A stretch of DNA of 64,000 bases, from assembly GCF_900106745.1 (NCBI RefSeq), contig NZ_FNNV01000015.1, forward strand, positions 124,001-188,000, in the 5' to 3' direction. A model generated the notes under the pieces. The model was not told where the DNA came from. It ran no database searches and worked only from the letters and a program-made list of their open reading frames with translations. This stretch comes from Paenibacillus sp. CF384 (GTDB taxonomy: Bacteria; Bacillota; Bacilli; Paenibacillales; Paenibacillaceae). A program made the translations under genes and the position numbers. Numbering within the stretch: the stretch's first letter is position 1; each line of letters opens with the position of its first letter. Shown in pieces: positions 52,263 to 61,790 of the stretch.

Positions 52263-53591
52263 TTAATCCCTATCGTACAGTAAACCGCCTTTGGTCGTTG
52301 ACGCGCTTCCGTAAAACTCGGTATACACCTTCTCCGCATAAGCATCCGTCATTCCCGCGATATAATCGGACACCATCCGCTCCCATGACCATACGTCCTT
52401 GAGGCGCTCGTAGCTCTCCAGCCAATCCGGCGGGATGATGAGCCGCCCCGAGTCCTGCACCTTGAAGCTGTCCCATAAACGTTTAATGATGATCTCGCTG
52501 CGTTTATGAAGCCGCTGCACGCGGAAATCCTTGATCAGCATGACCCACGCCAGTTTCTTCAAGATCTCCATCGTACGCAGCAGCTCCAAGTCCTGCACGC
52601 CGTCACGAACGAAGGTAACTCGTTTCCAGCCTGTTGCCGGATCGTCAATGATTCCTACTCCGCTGACAAACTTCCTCACCCACCGCGCTTTCATCTCTCT
52701 TCGTGTACGCGATGGCTCCCTGCCGCACTCCACATAGATGCTTTCCCACTGCTCCAAATAATGATGCAGCGCCTGTTTCACCATGAGCTTCATATCGACT
52801 TGCTCCCAGTGCATCACTGCATTGCCGGGATCGTTGATGATTTCCTGCATGACGTTCGCAACGAGGCGATCATCTTCAAACAAGCTGGGATTCATCTGGA
52901 TCTTCCCTGCCCGAATTCCATCCTCTATATCATGCGTCGAGTAAGCAATATCGTCACACAGATCCATCAGCTGCGCCTCAAGCGTCGCACAGCCTTCAGG
53001 CATTCCCCAAGCGGTCCGCAGCGCGCTGATTCCTTCCCATTCCATGCTGTAGACACCTTTTAATCGACCGGGATCGTCGAGACAGAACGGGTATTTATTA
53101 ATCGCGAGCAGTACTGCAGCTGTCAGATCGAGCCCGCTGTCACTTCCTGCACGCTTCTCCAGAAACATTAAGATCCGGTAATTCTGCGCATTGCCTTCAT
53201 ATTTAAGTCCGCACTCTTCCATGAGCAGTTCGTTGAGCACTTCTTCCCCTTTATGACCAAAAGGAGGATGCCCCAAGTCATGCGCAAGCGATGCGCATTC
53301 CACCACTTCCGGATCGAGCATCAGTCCCGGATGTTCTTTGCTTGCCAGGAAGGAATAACTCTTCCCAAGCTTACGAGCCACTTCTCGCGCGATCTGAGAC
53401 ACTTCAAGCGAATGCGTTAGACGAGTTCGATAGTAGTCACCGGAGCCTGCTCCGAATACCTGTGATTTGCCCTGCAGGCGACGAAATGCCGGGGATTGAA
53501 TCAATCTGGCATAGTCCTTCTCATACTCATCCCGATCCTCGCTGGAGTGGATGTTCTCGAAATCAAATAACCGCATTTTGCGTACGTTCAT
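52263..53591 (-). CDS. dgt: dGTP triphosphohydrolase (HD domain)
   Basis: The start at 53591 has GGAGG about 9 nt upstream; an ATG two codons earlier is too close to it. The 442-residue product carries the HD metal-binding motifs TRLTHSLEVSQIAR and LAHDLGHPPFGHKGE, and CDDIAYSTHDIEDGI. Such enzymes cleave dNTPs to nucleoside and tripolyphosphate, balancing the dNTP pool. The length fits the long dGTPase group. The gene is alone, convergent with the NlpC gene. Strict dGTP specificity cannot be read from sequence. Confidence 0.92.
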   Translation of the reverse strand: MNVRKMRLFDFENIHSSEDRDEYEKDYARLIQSPAFRRLQGKSQVFGAGSGDYYRTRLTHSLEVSQIAREVARKLGKSYSFLASKEHPGLMLDPEVVECASLAHDLGHPPFGHKGEEVLNELLMEECGLKYEGNAQNYRILMFLEKRAGSDSGLDLTAAVLLAINKYPFCLDDPGRLKGVYSMEWEGISALRTAWGMPEGCATLEAQLMDLCDDIAYSTHDIEDGIRAGKIQMNPSLFEDDRLVANVMQEIINDPGNAVMHWEQVDMKLMVKQALHHYLEQWESIYVECGREPSRTRREMKARWVRKFVSGVGIIDDPATGWKRVTFVRDGVQDLELLRTMEILKKLAWVMLIKDFRVQRLHKRSEIIIKRLWDSFKVQDSGRLIIPPDWLESYERLKDVWSWERMVSDYIAGMTDAYAEKVYTEFYGSASTTKGGLLYDRD

Positions 53592-53661
53592 CTGCATTCG
53601 CCTCCGTTTCTCGCTGTCTTACCCTCATTCTATGTAGAATGCGTGCCAATAGCAAATAAAA

Positions 53662-53715
53662 AACCTCACAAGCTGACGTTCAGGGATAGAAGCCCTGACG
53701 TCAGAAGGTGAGGTT
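53662..53715 (-). terminator. Terminator of odhAB operon
   Basis: AACCTCAC (53662-53669) pairs with GTGAGGTT (53708-53715), with a longer inner stem CTGACGTTCAGGG/CCCTGACGTCAG. T6 follows on the minus strand. It lies 21 nt after the odhB stop. Confidence 0.92.
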
Positions 53716-53736
53716 GATGTTTGTCCATAGTAAGGA

Positions 53737-55041
53737 TTAGCCTTCGAGCAATAATGATTCCGGATCTTCCAGCAATTGCTTCACGGTAACGAGGAAGCGA
53801 ACCGCTTCGGAACCATCGACGATACGGTGATCGTACGAAAGCGCGATGTACATCATCGGACGGTTCTCCATGCGCACATCGTCAATCGCCATAGGACGAA
53901 TTTGGATTTTGTGCATACCGAGAATACCGACTTGCGGTGCATTAAGAATTGGCGTGGAAAGCAGCGATCCGAATACGCCGCCGTTCGTAATCGTGAATGT
54001 GCCGCCTTGCAGATCATTCAGTGCCAATGTGTTGGCACGAGCTTTACCGGCCAGGTCAGCAATTTGCTTCTCGATTTGAGCGAAGCTCAGACGATCCGCT
54101 TCACGCACAACCGGAACGACAAGACCTTCTTTGGCAGATACTGCAATACCGATATCGTAGTACTGCTTCACAAGGATTTCATCGCCTTGAATTTCTGCAT
54201 TGAGCAGCGGGAAAGCTTTCAGCGCGCCGATTACGGCCTTCGTGAAGAAGGACATGAAGCCAAGACCGATGTCATGCTTCTCTTTGAAAGCGTCCTTCCG
54301 ACGTTTCCTAACTTCAAGAATCGCCGTCATGTCGACTTCGTTGAACGTTGTCAGCATTGCAGCCGTTTGCTGCGCTTCTACGAGGCGTTTCGCGATCGTA
54401 ATCCGGCGACGGGACATCTTGCGGCGTTCAGCCGGTTTGCCCGGCTCTGCTGCCGGAGCAGACGCTGCTGGAGCTGTTTGTACGCTTGGCGCTGCTGCAG
54501 GAGCTTTCGCCGCTGTGTTATGCGCTTGAATATCTTCCTGACGGATACGGCCCATCGGATCTTGCGCTTGTACTTGCGTAAGGTCGATGCCGCGCTCTCT
54601 TGCCAGCTTACGCGCTGCAGGCGTAGCAGCGAACACGGATGCATTCGCGTCCGAAGAAGCAACCGGAGCAGGTGCTGCTGCAGGTGTAGGAGCAGCGACT
54701 GGCGCCGCGGCTTCCACTGGTGCTGCCGGAGTCGTTGCAGGCGCTACTGGAGCAGGTGCTGCTGCAGGATCGCTGCTAGGCGACATCGGCTGAGCAGCCG
54801 CACCGGAGCCGCTGCCGATCATGCCGATCGTTTCGCCTACCGCTACTGTTTCCCCTTCGCCGCGAAGAAGCTGCTCGATTACGCCGGCTTGCTCCGCACT
54901 GATTTCGATGTTTACTTTATCGGTTTCCAGTTCAGCGAGCACATCGCCGACATTCACGCTGTCGCCTGCTTTGACATGCCATTTAGAGATCGTGCCTTCT
55001 ACGATCGATTCGCCCATTTCGGGTACTTTAATTTCACTCAT
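53737..55041 (-). CDS. odhB: 2-oxoglutarate dehydrogenase E2 (dihydrolipoyl succinyltransferase)
   Basis: The 434-residue product has one lipoyl domain with K42 in ETDKVN. An Ala/Pro-rich linker (about 80-135), a peripheral subunit-binding domain (about 138-175) and the acyltransferase core follow. The core ends with the active-site motif [12 protein letters not shown]. It moves the succinyl group to CoA in the TCA cycle. Its start overlaps odhA by 8 nt. It fits the catabolic cluster at 1-8 kb, which yields 2-oxoglutarate. Confidence 0.97.
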   Translation of the reverse strand: MSEIKVPEMGESIVEGTISKWHVKAGDSVNVGDVLAELETDKVNIEISAEQAGVIEQLLRGEGETVAVGETIGMIGSGSGAAAQPMSPSSDPAAAPAPVAPATTPAAPVEAAAPVAAPTPAAAPAPVASSDANASVFAATPAARKLARERGIDLTQVQAQDPMGRIRQEDIQAHNTAAKAPAAAPSVQTAPAASAPAAEPGKPAERRKMSRRRITIAKRLVEAQQTAAMLTTFNEVDMTAILEVRKRRKDAFKEKHDIGLGFMSFFTKAVIGALKAFPLLNAEIQGDEILVKQYYDIGIAVSAKEGLVVPVVREADRLSFAQIEKQIADLAGKARANTLALNDLQGGTFTITNGGVFGSLLSTPILNAPQVGILGMHKIQIRPMAIDDVRMENRPMMYIALSYDHRIVDGSEAVRFLVTVKQLLEDPESLLLEG

Positions 55042-57958
55042 GGCTGTTCTCCCCTTTAGTCGTCGTTGTTAGTGTACTGCGATTCAGCGCAACGGAAATG
55101 ATACGTTGCTGTTCCATGTTGTGTACGTATTGGAAACCGCTTGCCGGGCTCGACCGTTTAGGGCGACCGATATAACGGATGGTTGTCTTCGGTGTTACGC
55201 GTGCGCGGATCCGCGGCTCAACATAGTTCCATGCGCCCATGTTTTGCGGCTCCTCTTGCACCCACAGCACTTCTTTTACATTCGGATAACGGTTGATGAT
55301 TTGTTCAATATCGGTTTTCGGGAACGGATACAGCTGCTCCACGCGAACGATATGCACCCAATTCCAAGTATCCGCAGCTTGTCCATCCTTAAGCTCTAAT
55401 GCAGCTTCCAAATCGATGGCAACTTTACCCGTACAGAAGATCAGACGCTCTACTTGTGCCGGCTGCTTGCCAAGGCCCGGCTGCTCGAGCACAAGCTTGA
55501 ACGATCCATGGCTGAATTCAGCCGGGTCGGAAGCTACGCTTGGGTTCCGGATCAAGCTCTTCGGCGACATCACGATAAGCGGACGCGCTTCGTCCGTGTT
55601 GATGATCGCGGCTTGACGACGAAGCAGATGGAAGTATTGCGACGCTGACGTCAGGTTGACAATAGTCAAGTTGTCCTCAGCTGCCAGAAGCAAGAAACGC
55701 TCCAGCTTCGCGCTGGAATGCTCCGGTCCTTGACCTTCGTAGCCGTGAGGCAGCAGCATGATCAGACCGGACTTCTGCGACCACTTGACACGGCCAGCCG
55801 TGATAAACTGGTCAATGATAACCTGCGCACAGTTAGCGAAGTCTCCGTATTGCGCTTCCCAAATAACAAGTGTTTCCGGGGAGAACACGTTATATCCATA
55901 ATCAAACCCAAGCACGGATGCTTCTGCAAGCGGGCTGTTATGAACCGCGAAGGATGCATTCGCTTGAGGCAGTTTGTGAAGCGGCGAGAACGTCGCATTC
56001 GATTCATAGTCATGCAATACGATGTTACGGAATGCGAATGTTGCGCGCTCCGAATCTTGACCGCTAAGTCGGATCGGCGTGCCATCGGATAGGATGGTCG
56101 CGAACGCAAGCGTTTCTGCCAAGCCCCAATCCACTTTGCTGCCCTTCTCCAGCGCAGTAGCACGGCGCATCAGAATACGTTCGAGCTTCTCGTGCACTTT
56201 GAAGCCATCCGGCCATTTAAGCAGTTCCTCGTTGATCGCGCTAAGCTTCTTAAGCGGTACGGAAGTAATGACTTCTTTCTTCCGGCGTTTGCTCGTGTCA
56301 TCGATCTTCGGTTGCTTGAACGATTTATCGCTCGACTTCACTTCATCGAGCGCAGCTTGCAGCTTCGCCAGACTCGCTTGTCTAATGGCAGTGACTTGAT
56401 CCTCAGACAGAAGACCTTTCTCCTTCAACTTCTCGCTGTAAATACGACCCACAACCGGGTGGTTGCGAAGCTTCTGATAGACAAGCGGTTGCGTTGTTTC
56501 CGGGTCGTCCGTCTCATTGTGACCGTGTCGGCGGTAGCCGACCATGTCGATCAAGAAGTCTTTGTGGAACTTCTGGCGATACTCACATGCCATCCTAACC
56601 GCAGCAATACACGCCTCCGGATCGTCGGCGCTAACATGTACGATTGGGATTTCATATCCCTTTGCAAGGTCACTCGCATAATGCGTGGAACGGGAATCCT
56701 TGCTCTCGGTCGTGAAGCCGAGTTTATTGTTTACGATGATATGAATCGTTCCGCCATTCTCATACCCCGCAAGCTTCTTGAAGTTCAGCGTCTCCGCAAC
56801 GATACCTTCACCTGCGAACGCTGCGTCACCATGCATCAGAATCGCGGCTGCGCTGCCGAAATCGGATACCGGATAGCCGGCTTTGCTGCGATCATCTTGC
56901 GCTGCGCGTGTGTAGCCTTCAACAATCGGATTCACGTATTCCAAGTGACTCGGGTTGTTTGACAGCGAGATGCGCGTTTCAACCGTTTCATTCTCTTTAA
57001 GCGAACGGTGCGCGCCTAAGTGATATTTCACGTCGCCTGTCCAGCCGATATTGATGCCCATCGCGCCTTCGGATGGCAGCAGGTCTTTCTCTTTGTTTGG
57101 CGAATGATGGAATTCACCGAAAATAGCTGTGTATGGTTTGCCGAGAACATGGGTCAGTACGTTCAAACGTCCACGGTGCGCCATCCCCATTAGAATGTGA
57201 CGAGCGCCGTCATGTGCGAGCTCACGGACGATCTCGTCCAGCATCGGTACAAGCGTATCCGTTCCTTCGATGGAGAACCGCTTCTGCCCGACGAACGAGC
57301 GATGCAGGAAAGTCTCGAACTGCTCCACGTCAACCAATCGTGCCAGCAAAGCGATTCGTTCTTTAGCACTCATCGGTTTGCTTGCCATGCCAATTTCAGC
57401 TTGGCGGTGAAGCCAAATGCGCTCATCCTCAGCATGAATATGACCGAACTCGAAACCAAACGACTTCGTGTAGACTTCCTTCAGATGCGCAATAGCTTGG
57501 GCTCCTGTCCGAATCGTCTCAGGTGCTTCTTCCCAGATGAGAGAAGCCGGAATCGAATCCAGATCTTCGGGTGACAGTTTGAATGTCACAGGTTCAAGCA
57601 GCTGCGTATCTGGTGCGGCAGATAAACCAAGCGGATCGTTGTCGGCTGCCAGATGGCCGTATGTACGGATATTCCGCACAAGTTTGCCGGCGTCGACGAT
57701 TTTCTTCAAGAAAGCAGGATCAATCGATTTGATGCTATCAGAGCCTGAAACGCCTGATGCGAGCGGCGGATTGATACTCACAATTCCCTTCGCCGATGTG
57801 ACTGGCGGCGGTCCCCACTTCGCAAAGGAATCTCTGAATGCCGGTTCAACCGATTCAGGGTTTACCAGGAACTTTTCATACATTTCCTCGATGTACCCTA
57901 AATTCGGGCCGTAATAGAGTTCCCATGGCGACTTCTGACTATTATTCTCTGCTGTCAT
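55034..57958 (-). CDS. odhA: 2-oxoglutarate dehydrogenase E1
   Basis: The 974-residue thiamine-diphosphate enzyme has the family opening [20 protein letters not shown]. Core motifs are [73 protein letters not shown] and [15 protein letters not shown]. It decarboxylates 2-oxoglutarate in the TCA cycle. GGAGG lies 9 nt before the ATG. It is the first gene of the odhA-odhB operon; E3 is not in the window. Confidence 0.97.
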   Translation of the reverse strand: MTAENNSQKSPWELYYGPNLGYIEEMYEKFLVNPESVEPAFRDSFAKWGPPPVTSAKGIVSINPPLASGVSGSDSIKSIDPAFLKKIVDAGKLVRNIRTYGHLAADNDPLGLSAAPDTQLLEPVTFKLSPEDLDSIPASLIWEEAPETIRTGAQAIAHLKEVYTKSFGFEFGHIHAEDERIWLHRQAEIGMASKPMSAKERIALLARLVDVEQFETFLHRSFVGQKRFSIEGTDTLVPMLDEIVRELAHDGARHILMGMAHRGRLNVLTHVLGKPYTAIFGEFHHSPNKEKDLLPSEGAMGINIGWTGDVKYHLGAHRSLKENETVETRISLSNNPSHLEYVNPIVEGYTRAAQDDRSKAGYPVSDFGSAAAILMHGDAAFAGEGIVAETLNFKKLAGYENGGTIHIIVNNKLGFTTESKDSRSTHYASDLAKGYEIPIVHVSADDPEACIAAVRMACEYRQKFHKDFLIDMVGYRRHGHNETDDPETTQPLVYQKLRNHPVVGRIYSEKLKEKGLLSEDQVTAIRQASLAKLQAALDEVKSSDKSFKQPKIDDTSKRRKKEVITSVPLKKLSAINEELLKWPDGFKVHEKLERILMRRATALEKGSKVDWGLAETLAFATILSDGTPIRLSGQDSERATFAFRNIVLHDYESNATFSPLHKLPQANASFAVHNSPLAEASVLGFDYGYNVFSPETLVIWEAQYGDFANCAQVIIDQFITAGRVKWSQKSGLIMLLPHGYEGQGPEHSSAKLERFLLLAAEDNLTIVNLTSASQYFHLLRRQAAIINTDEARPLIVMSPKSLIRNPSVASDPAEFSHGSFKLVLEQPGLGKQPAQVERLIFCTGKVAIDLEAALELKDGQAADTWNWVHIVRVEQLYPFPKTDIEQIINRYPNVKEVLWVQEEPQNMGAWNYVEPRIRARVTPKTTIRYIGRPKRSSPASGFQYVHNMEQQRIISVALNRSTLTTTTKGENSHE

Positions 57959-58026
57959 TACAGGCTACCTCCAACTATTTAGATGCGCTTATTTAATTAA
58001 TTAACCCTTTGTACGTCCATCCATAC

Positions 58027-58056
58027 ATGATAGCAGAAACAACACAGCAGGGACAA
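58027..58056 (-). promoter_or_regulatory. Possible odhA promoter
   Basis: On the minus strand TTGTCC (58056-58051) and TATCAT (58032-58027) are separated by 18 bp, about 70 bp upstream of odhA. Just upstream, ATGAACA (58057-58063) and TGTTCAT (58081-58087) form a spaced dyad that could be an operator. Confidence 0.4.
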
Positions 58057-58170
58057 ATGAACAGGCAAAAGTCCATGGAATGTTCATATTTAAAAGTCTG
58101 AAACCCCGTTGACTGAAAAAATGCATACTAATCGACCGCAGAATGCAAGTAAATTAGCCCCTAATTTCAC

Positions 58171-58197
58171 AAAAAAAAGAAGTCCCGAAGGACTTCT
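58171..58197 (-). terminator. Terminator of bdbD-bdbC operon
   Basis: AGAAGTCC (58178-58185) and GGACTTCT (58190-58197) form a perfect stem with a CGAA loop, followed on the minus strand by a run of seven T. It lies 8 nt after the bdbC stop. Confidence 0.92.
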
Positions 58198-58204
58198 ACT
58201 CTTA

Positions 58205-58708
58205 TTATAAGGTGGAACGTTCACCCAGCTCCTCGTCCGCCTCGTCTTGCCCGAAATCCTCATTCGCTTCTTCAACCGTGCCGCGCGCATTCAGCATCAG
58301 CATCGTAATCAGGGCGAAAGCGATCAAAGCCAGGAATGGAATGGTGACATAACCGCCAAACCAATCGAGGTAATCTTCGCTGCACGGAACACCGACTGTG
58401 CAAGGAAGCATTTTGGCCAGTGCCGGAATTTGTTGTTCCGCATAATGATACAAGGCGATCAGCCCGCCAATTAACGAAAGCGGCCATATATATGGGATCA
58501 GCCTGCGGTCATTGCGGTAACTCGCAATTCCGAGGAGTACGACAAGCGGGTACATGAATATTCGTTGATACCAGCATAAATTGCATGGGATAAAGTGCAT
58601 GATTTCGCTTAAATACAGACTGCTGCCCGTTGCGACGATCGACACGATCCACGCCAAATAGAGCGCGTATTTGCTAAAGAACCCAAGGCTCTTCGTCGTT
58701 TGGATCAT
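58205..58708 (-). CDS. bdbC: Disulfide bond formation protein BdbC (DsbB-like)
   Basis: The 167-residue product has four membrane helices. Two cysteine pairs face outside: C42/C45 in IPCNLCWYQR and C103/C109 in PCTVGVPCS. It re-oxidises the partner thiol oxidase using quinones. The last 30 residues form an acidic cytosolic tail. Its ATG overlaps the bdbD stop in ATGA, so the pair is translationally coupled. Confidence 0.93.
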   Translation of the reverse strand: MIQTTKSLGFFSKYALYLAWIVSIVATGSSLYLSEIMHFIPCNLCWYQRIFMYPLVVLLGIASYRNDRRLIPYIWPLSLIGGLIALYHYAEQQIPALAKMLPCTVGVPCSEDYLDWFGGYVTIPFLALIAFALITMLMLNARGTVEEANEDFGQDEADEELGERSTL

Positions 58709-59427
58709 TTGTCCCCGCCGGCCAGCGCGTCATCAATGGCTTTCTTAATACCGGGATAGTCACCGAATTGACCTGTAAATTCTTCTCCGTTAATAAACAG
58801 CGTCGGAGTGGAGTTTACGTTAGCGGCAATGGCCTTCGACTTGTGCTTGCTGACCTCGGATGCATACGTACCTTCTTCGATATCTTTCTTCAGCAAATCC
58901 AGATCAACATCGATATTGTTGTCCTTCGCTAGCTGAACCAAATGTTCAGGCGTAGCCCAGAGGGTATGCTCGTCTTGTTGGTTCTTATAAAGGACATCGA
59001 AATATTTCCAAAAAGCGTCATTATTCTGATGATATACGGATTGAGCGGCCAGAGCAGCTGTGTCCGAATCCTCAGCGATGAACGGGAAGTTCATAAAGTA
59101 AAAGGCAACTTTGCCGGTCTCGACGTAGTCCTTCTCGATCTGCGGTTTAATTTGCTGACTGAACACTTGGCAGGATGGGCATTTGTAATCGCCGAACTCG
59201 ACGATCTTCACCGGCGCATCCGCTTTCCCCAGAATAGGCAGCTGTTCATAATCGAACGCGGTCGGATCAGCCTTCGGCGTGAATATCAGGGCTGCAATAA
59301 TACCCAGAATAACAACGATACCTGTCCCCCACATCAGCTTCTTCATAAACTTGCGCTGCTTCTCCAGTTTCTCTTGCTCGGCTTTGCGTTGACTCTTATA
59401 CGTGGATTTCTTCATTGGCTGCGACAT
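58705..59427 (-). CDS. bdbD: Thiol-disulfide oxidoreductase BdbD (DsbA-like)
   Basis: The 240-residue product has a basic N-terminus, a membrane anchor (about 33-49) and an external thioredoxin-fold domain. The redox motif is CPSC (C83-C86) in GDYKCPSCQVF, and the cis-Pro loop is STPTLFING. It introduces disulfides into exported proteins and is kept oxidised by BdbC, encoded next. It is the first gene of the pair. The anchor in place of a cleaved signal is usual for BdbD in Bacillota. Confidence 0.93.
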   Translation of the reverse strand: MSQPMKKSTYKSQRKAEQEKLEKQRKFMKKLMWGTGIVVILGIIAALIFTPKADPTAFDYEQLPILGKADAPVKIVEFGDYKCPSCQVFSQQIKPQIEKDYVETGKVAFYFMNFPFIAEDSDTAALAAQSVYHQNNDAFWKYFDVLYKNQQDEHTLWATPEHLVQLAKDNNIDVDLDLLKKDIEEGTYASEVSKHKSKAIAANVNSTPTLFINGEEFTGQFGDYPGIKKAIDDALAGGDK

Positions 59428-59499
59428 TTGCTCCCCATCCTTTTCTATGAGCCTATTCTAGTTAAATTGTAGAGAACGACTTACTAGATGTCAATTCAT

Positions 59500-61443
59500 T
59501 CAGACGCTAAGCGACTGCGGTGTAACGCCTGCCGGAAGAATGCGCTCTACTTGCTCCATTACGCGTGCATCCGCCAGTTCTGCGCCCATGATCGTGATCA
59601 TCCCGGTATCCTCGCGACCGCGAATCAAGCGGCCCAAACCTTGCTTCAACCGAAGCAGCATATGAGGCATGTCCACCGTTTCGAAAGGAAGTTCGGCATC
59701 TCTGCGTTTGGCTGTGAAGACTGGATCGTGCGGTGGAAACGGAAGCGACCACATCAGCACATGCGACAGCGACGGACCGGGAATATCAAGCCCTTCCCAT
59801 AACGTAACCGCACATAGAATACTGGCTTCATCACGTTGGAACGTCTCGATGAGATGGCTGATTTCAGCGGTCCCTTCGTAAAGGAACCGGAACGCTGCGA
59901 AATCGGGAATCGTCGCGATATCTGCTTTAAACTGCTGCAGCTCCTCCTTGGACGGGAATAAAATAAGCGCTCGTCCCTCCGATTGCTGCAGTCTTCGCAG
60001 CGCAAGCTTCAACTTATCAGCTTGGCTGCTTATCGGCGCAACCGCCGCGCTCATCTGCGTCTCATAATCATAAGGCGACGCTACCGAGAAGGATAACGCC
60101 TTCTGGATGCCAAGATTGTCTGCGATATAATCAAACGAATCATTGACGGACATCGTCGCAGAGGAGAACACGATGGGCATGTGCTTCGAGAAAACGCGCT
60201 CCTCGAGAATCTCTTTCACCAGCTTCGGCATAATAACGAGCGTAATGCCGTCCTGCTCTTCTTCGATCCAAGTAATCAAGCCGCTTGGTTTCTTGAATAA
60301 GTTCAGCGCCAGCTGCAGCATCTCGATATGCTCCTCCACGATGGTGAGCTGATAGGCATCAATCGTAAACATGCCGCTCTCGAAGACAAGCTCTTCTTCA
60401 ATCGCTGCCAGCACTGCCCCGAAACGGGTCACTTCCTTCAACAACCGATCTGACATGATCACTTCGCGTCGATCCGACGCCGCAACGGAACGACTGCTGG
60501 CATCCAGCAGTCGGAAGAGATGCTCGCTTTGTTCGATGGCTTCATCAATCGTGACAGCAAGCGTCTCGCGAATCTCTCCTTGAAGCAGCCTCGTGATGAT
60601 GGACTCGAATACATTGTGCTTCAACTTATAGGTGAGCGCCTTCTGAGCTGCAGTCTCCAGCAGATGGCCTTCGTCAAATACGACAGAGCTATGTTCAGGC
60701 AGAAGCGGCAGCTGTCCTTCGCGTTTGCGGGCTTCATACGTCCAAACATGCTCCATATAGAAGTCATGCGAGCAGATGATGATGTCGGCTGCTTTGCGGT
60801 AATGCTCGCGCGAGAGCGTCTGGCCGCAGCGATGTCTCCGCGAACAGACCAGGCAGTCCTGAAATACGTCCCAGCCAACCGCCTTCCACTGATCGTCGGT
60901 CAGATTCGGGTAATCTTTGCGATTGCCATAAGGGTAGAAGGCTTGCATCGTGCCCGGGTTATGGACGAACTCAGGCAATGCGGCGTGCATGTCCCGATAT
61001 ATCTCCGTATCCGTGAAGCCGCCTCTTGCATCCTCAAGCTTATTCAAGCAAATATATTGATCCATCGATTTGCCCAGACGCGCATCAATCGTCAAGTCCA
61101 GATAACGCGCCAGCTTCGCGATATCGCCTTCAGGCTTCACCAGCTGCTCGATAAGCGATTCATCCGCACAGGCAATAATGGCCGGTTTTCGCGTATATCG
61201 CGCATAATTAATGGCATAAAGCAAATAAACGAACGTTTTCCCCGTGCCTACGCCAGCCTCTGCAAAAATCGTTTGTTTCTCGCTATAAGCCCGTTCCAAC
61301 TGAAAAGCCATATAAATTTGCTCATCTCGGAGCTCAAATCCGGCTTCAGGCAGCCGTTCATAGAACACGTCCGCAATCCAATCGCTGGCTTGCTGGACGA
61401 AGGATTCTTTCGGGTCAAAGTCAAAAGGGTATTTGTTCACCAA
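59500..61443 (-). CDS. DinG/XPD-type ATP-dependent DNA helicase (YpvA-like)
   Basis: A TTG at 61443 (or GTG at 61440) has GGAGG 8-11 nt upstream; the longer frame to 61461 has no ribosome site. The product of about 647 residues has Walker A in AEAGVGTGKT and the DEGH box in VVFDEGHLLE. Four cysteines could hold a 4Fe-4S cluster (C138, C203, C206, C212 in the longer numbering). Motif VI reads LKQGLGRLIRGREDTG. This is the SF2 XPD/DinG family that unwinds DNA 5-prime to 3-prime. The size matches YpvA of B. subtilis. There is no exonuclease domain. Confidence 0.9.
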   Translation of the reverse strand: MVNKYPFDFDPKESFVQQASDWIADVFYERLPEAGFELRDEQIYMAFQLERAYSEKQTIFAEAGVGTGKTFVYLLYAINYARYTRKPAIIACADESLIEQLVKPEGDIAKLARYLDLTIDARLGKSMDQYICLNKLEDARGGFTDTEIYRDMHAALPEFVHNPGTMQAFYPYGNRKDYPNLTDDQWKAVGWDVFQDCLVCSRRHRCGQTLSREHYRKAADIIICSHDFYMEHVWTYEARKREGQLPLLPEHSSVVFDEGHLLETAAQKALTYKLKHNVFESIITRLLQGEIRETLAVTIDEAIEQSEHLFRLLDASSRSVAASDRREVIMSDRLLKEVTRFGAVLAAIEEELVFESGMFTIDAYQLTIVEEHIEMLQLALNLFKKPSGLITWIEEEQDGITLVIMPKLVKEILEERVFSKHMPIVFSSATMSVNDSFDYIADNLGIQKALSFSVASPYDYETQMSAAVAPISSQADKLKLALRRLQQSEGRALILFPSKEELQQFKADIATIPDFAAFRFLYEGTAEISHLIETFQRDEASILCAVTLWEGLDIPGPSLSHVLMWSLPFPPHDPVFTAKRRDAELPFETVDMPHMLLRLKQGLGRLIRGREDTGMITIMGAELADARVMEQVERILPAGVTPQSLSV

Positions 61444-61509
61444 TTTCAAAGCCTCCAGCACTACTCAATTTCAAACAACATTCAAACCGATATCATACCA
61501 TGTTTCCGC

Positions 61510-61543
61510 TCAAAAAGGCTAATCCAACTCGTGGATTAGCCTT
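61510..61543 (-). terminator. Terminator of copA-copZ
   Basis: AAGGCTAATCCA (61515-61526) and TGGATTAGCCTT (61532-61543) form a perfect 12-bp stem. T5 follows on the minus strand. It lies 25 nt after the copZ stop. Confidence 0.92.
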
Positions 61544-61568
61544 GATGAAAGAATTGCCGCCAACGTCG

Positions 61569-61766
61569 TTACACGACGTCGAATCCTTGATCTTCAATCA
61601 GCGTTTTGATGCGGTCCAGCGAGATCGATTTCACTTCGTAATCGACAGTAACGCGGTTGCCGGGCAAATCAACCTTCGCTGCTACGCCGTTCTTCTTCAG
61701 CGCTCCCTCGATGCTGTTCACGCAATGCTGGCAGGACATGCCCTTTACTTGAATGGTAGTTGTCAT
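61569..61766 (-). CDS. copZ: Copper chaperone CopZ
   Basis: The start at ATG 61766 has GAGGAG 9 nt upstream and gives 65 residues. It is a single heavy-metal-associated domain with the Cu(I) site GMSCQHC. The fold matches CopZ, which carries Cu(I) to the exporter CopA. The gene follows copA by about 25 bp on the same strand, so the two form an operon. Confidence 0.94.
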   Translation of the reverse strand: MTTTIQVKGMSCQHCVNSIEGALKKNGVAAKVDLPGNRVTVDYEVKSISLDRIKTLIEDQGFDVV

Positions 61767-61790
61767 ATGCAATCGCTCCTCTAATCAAAG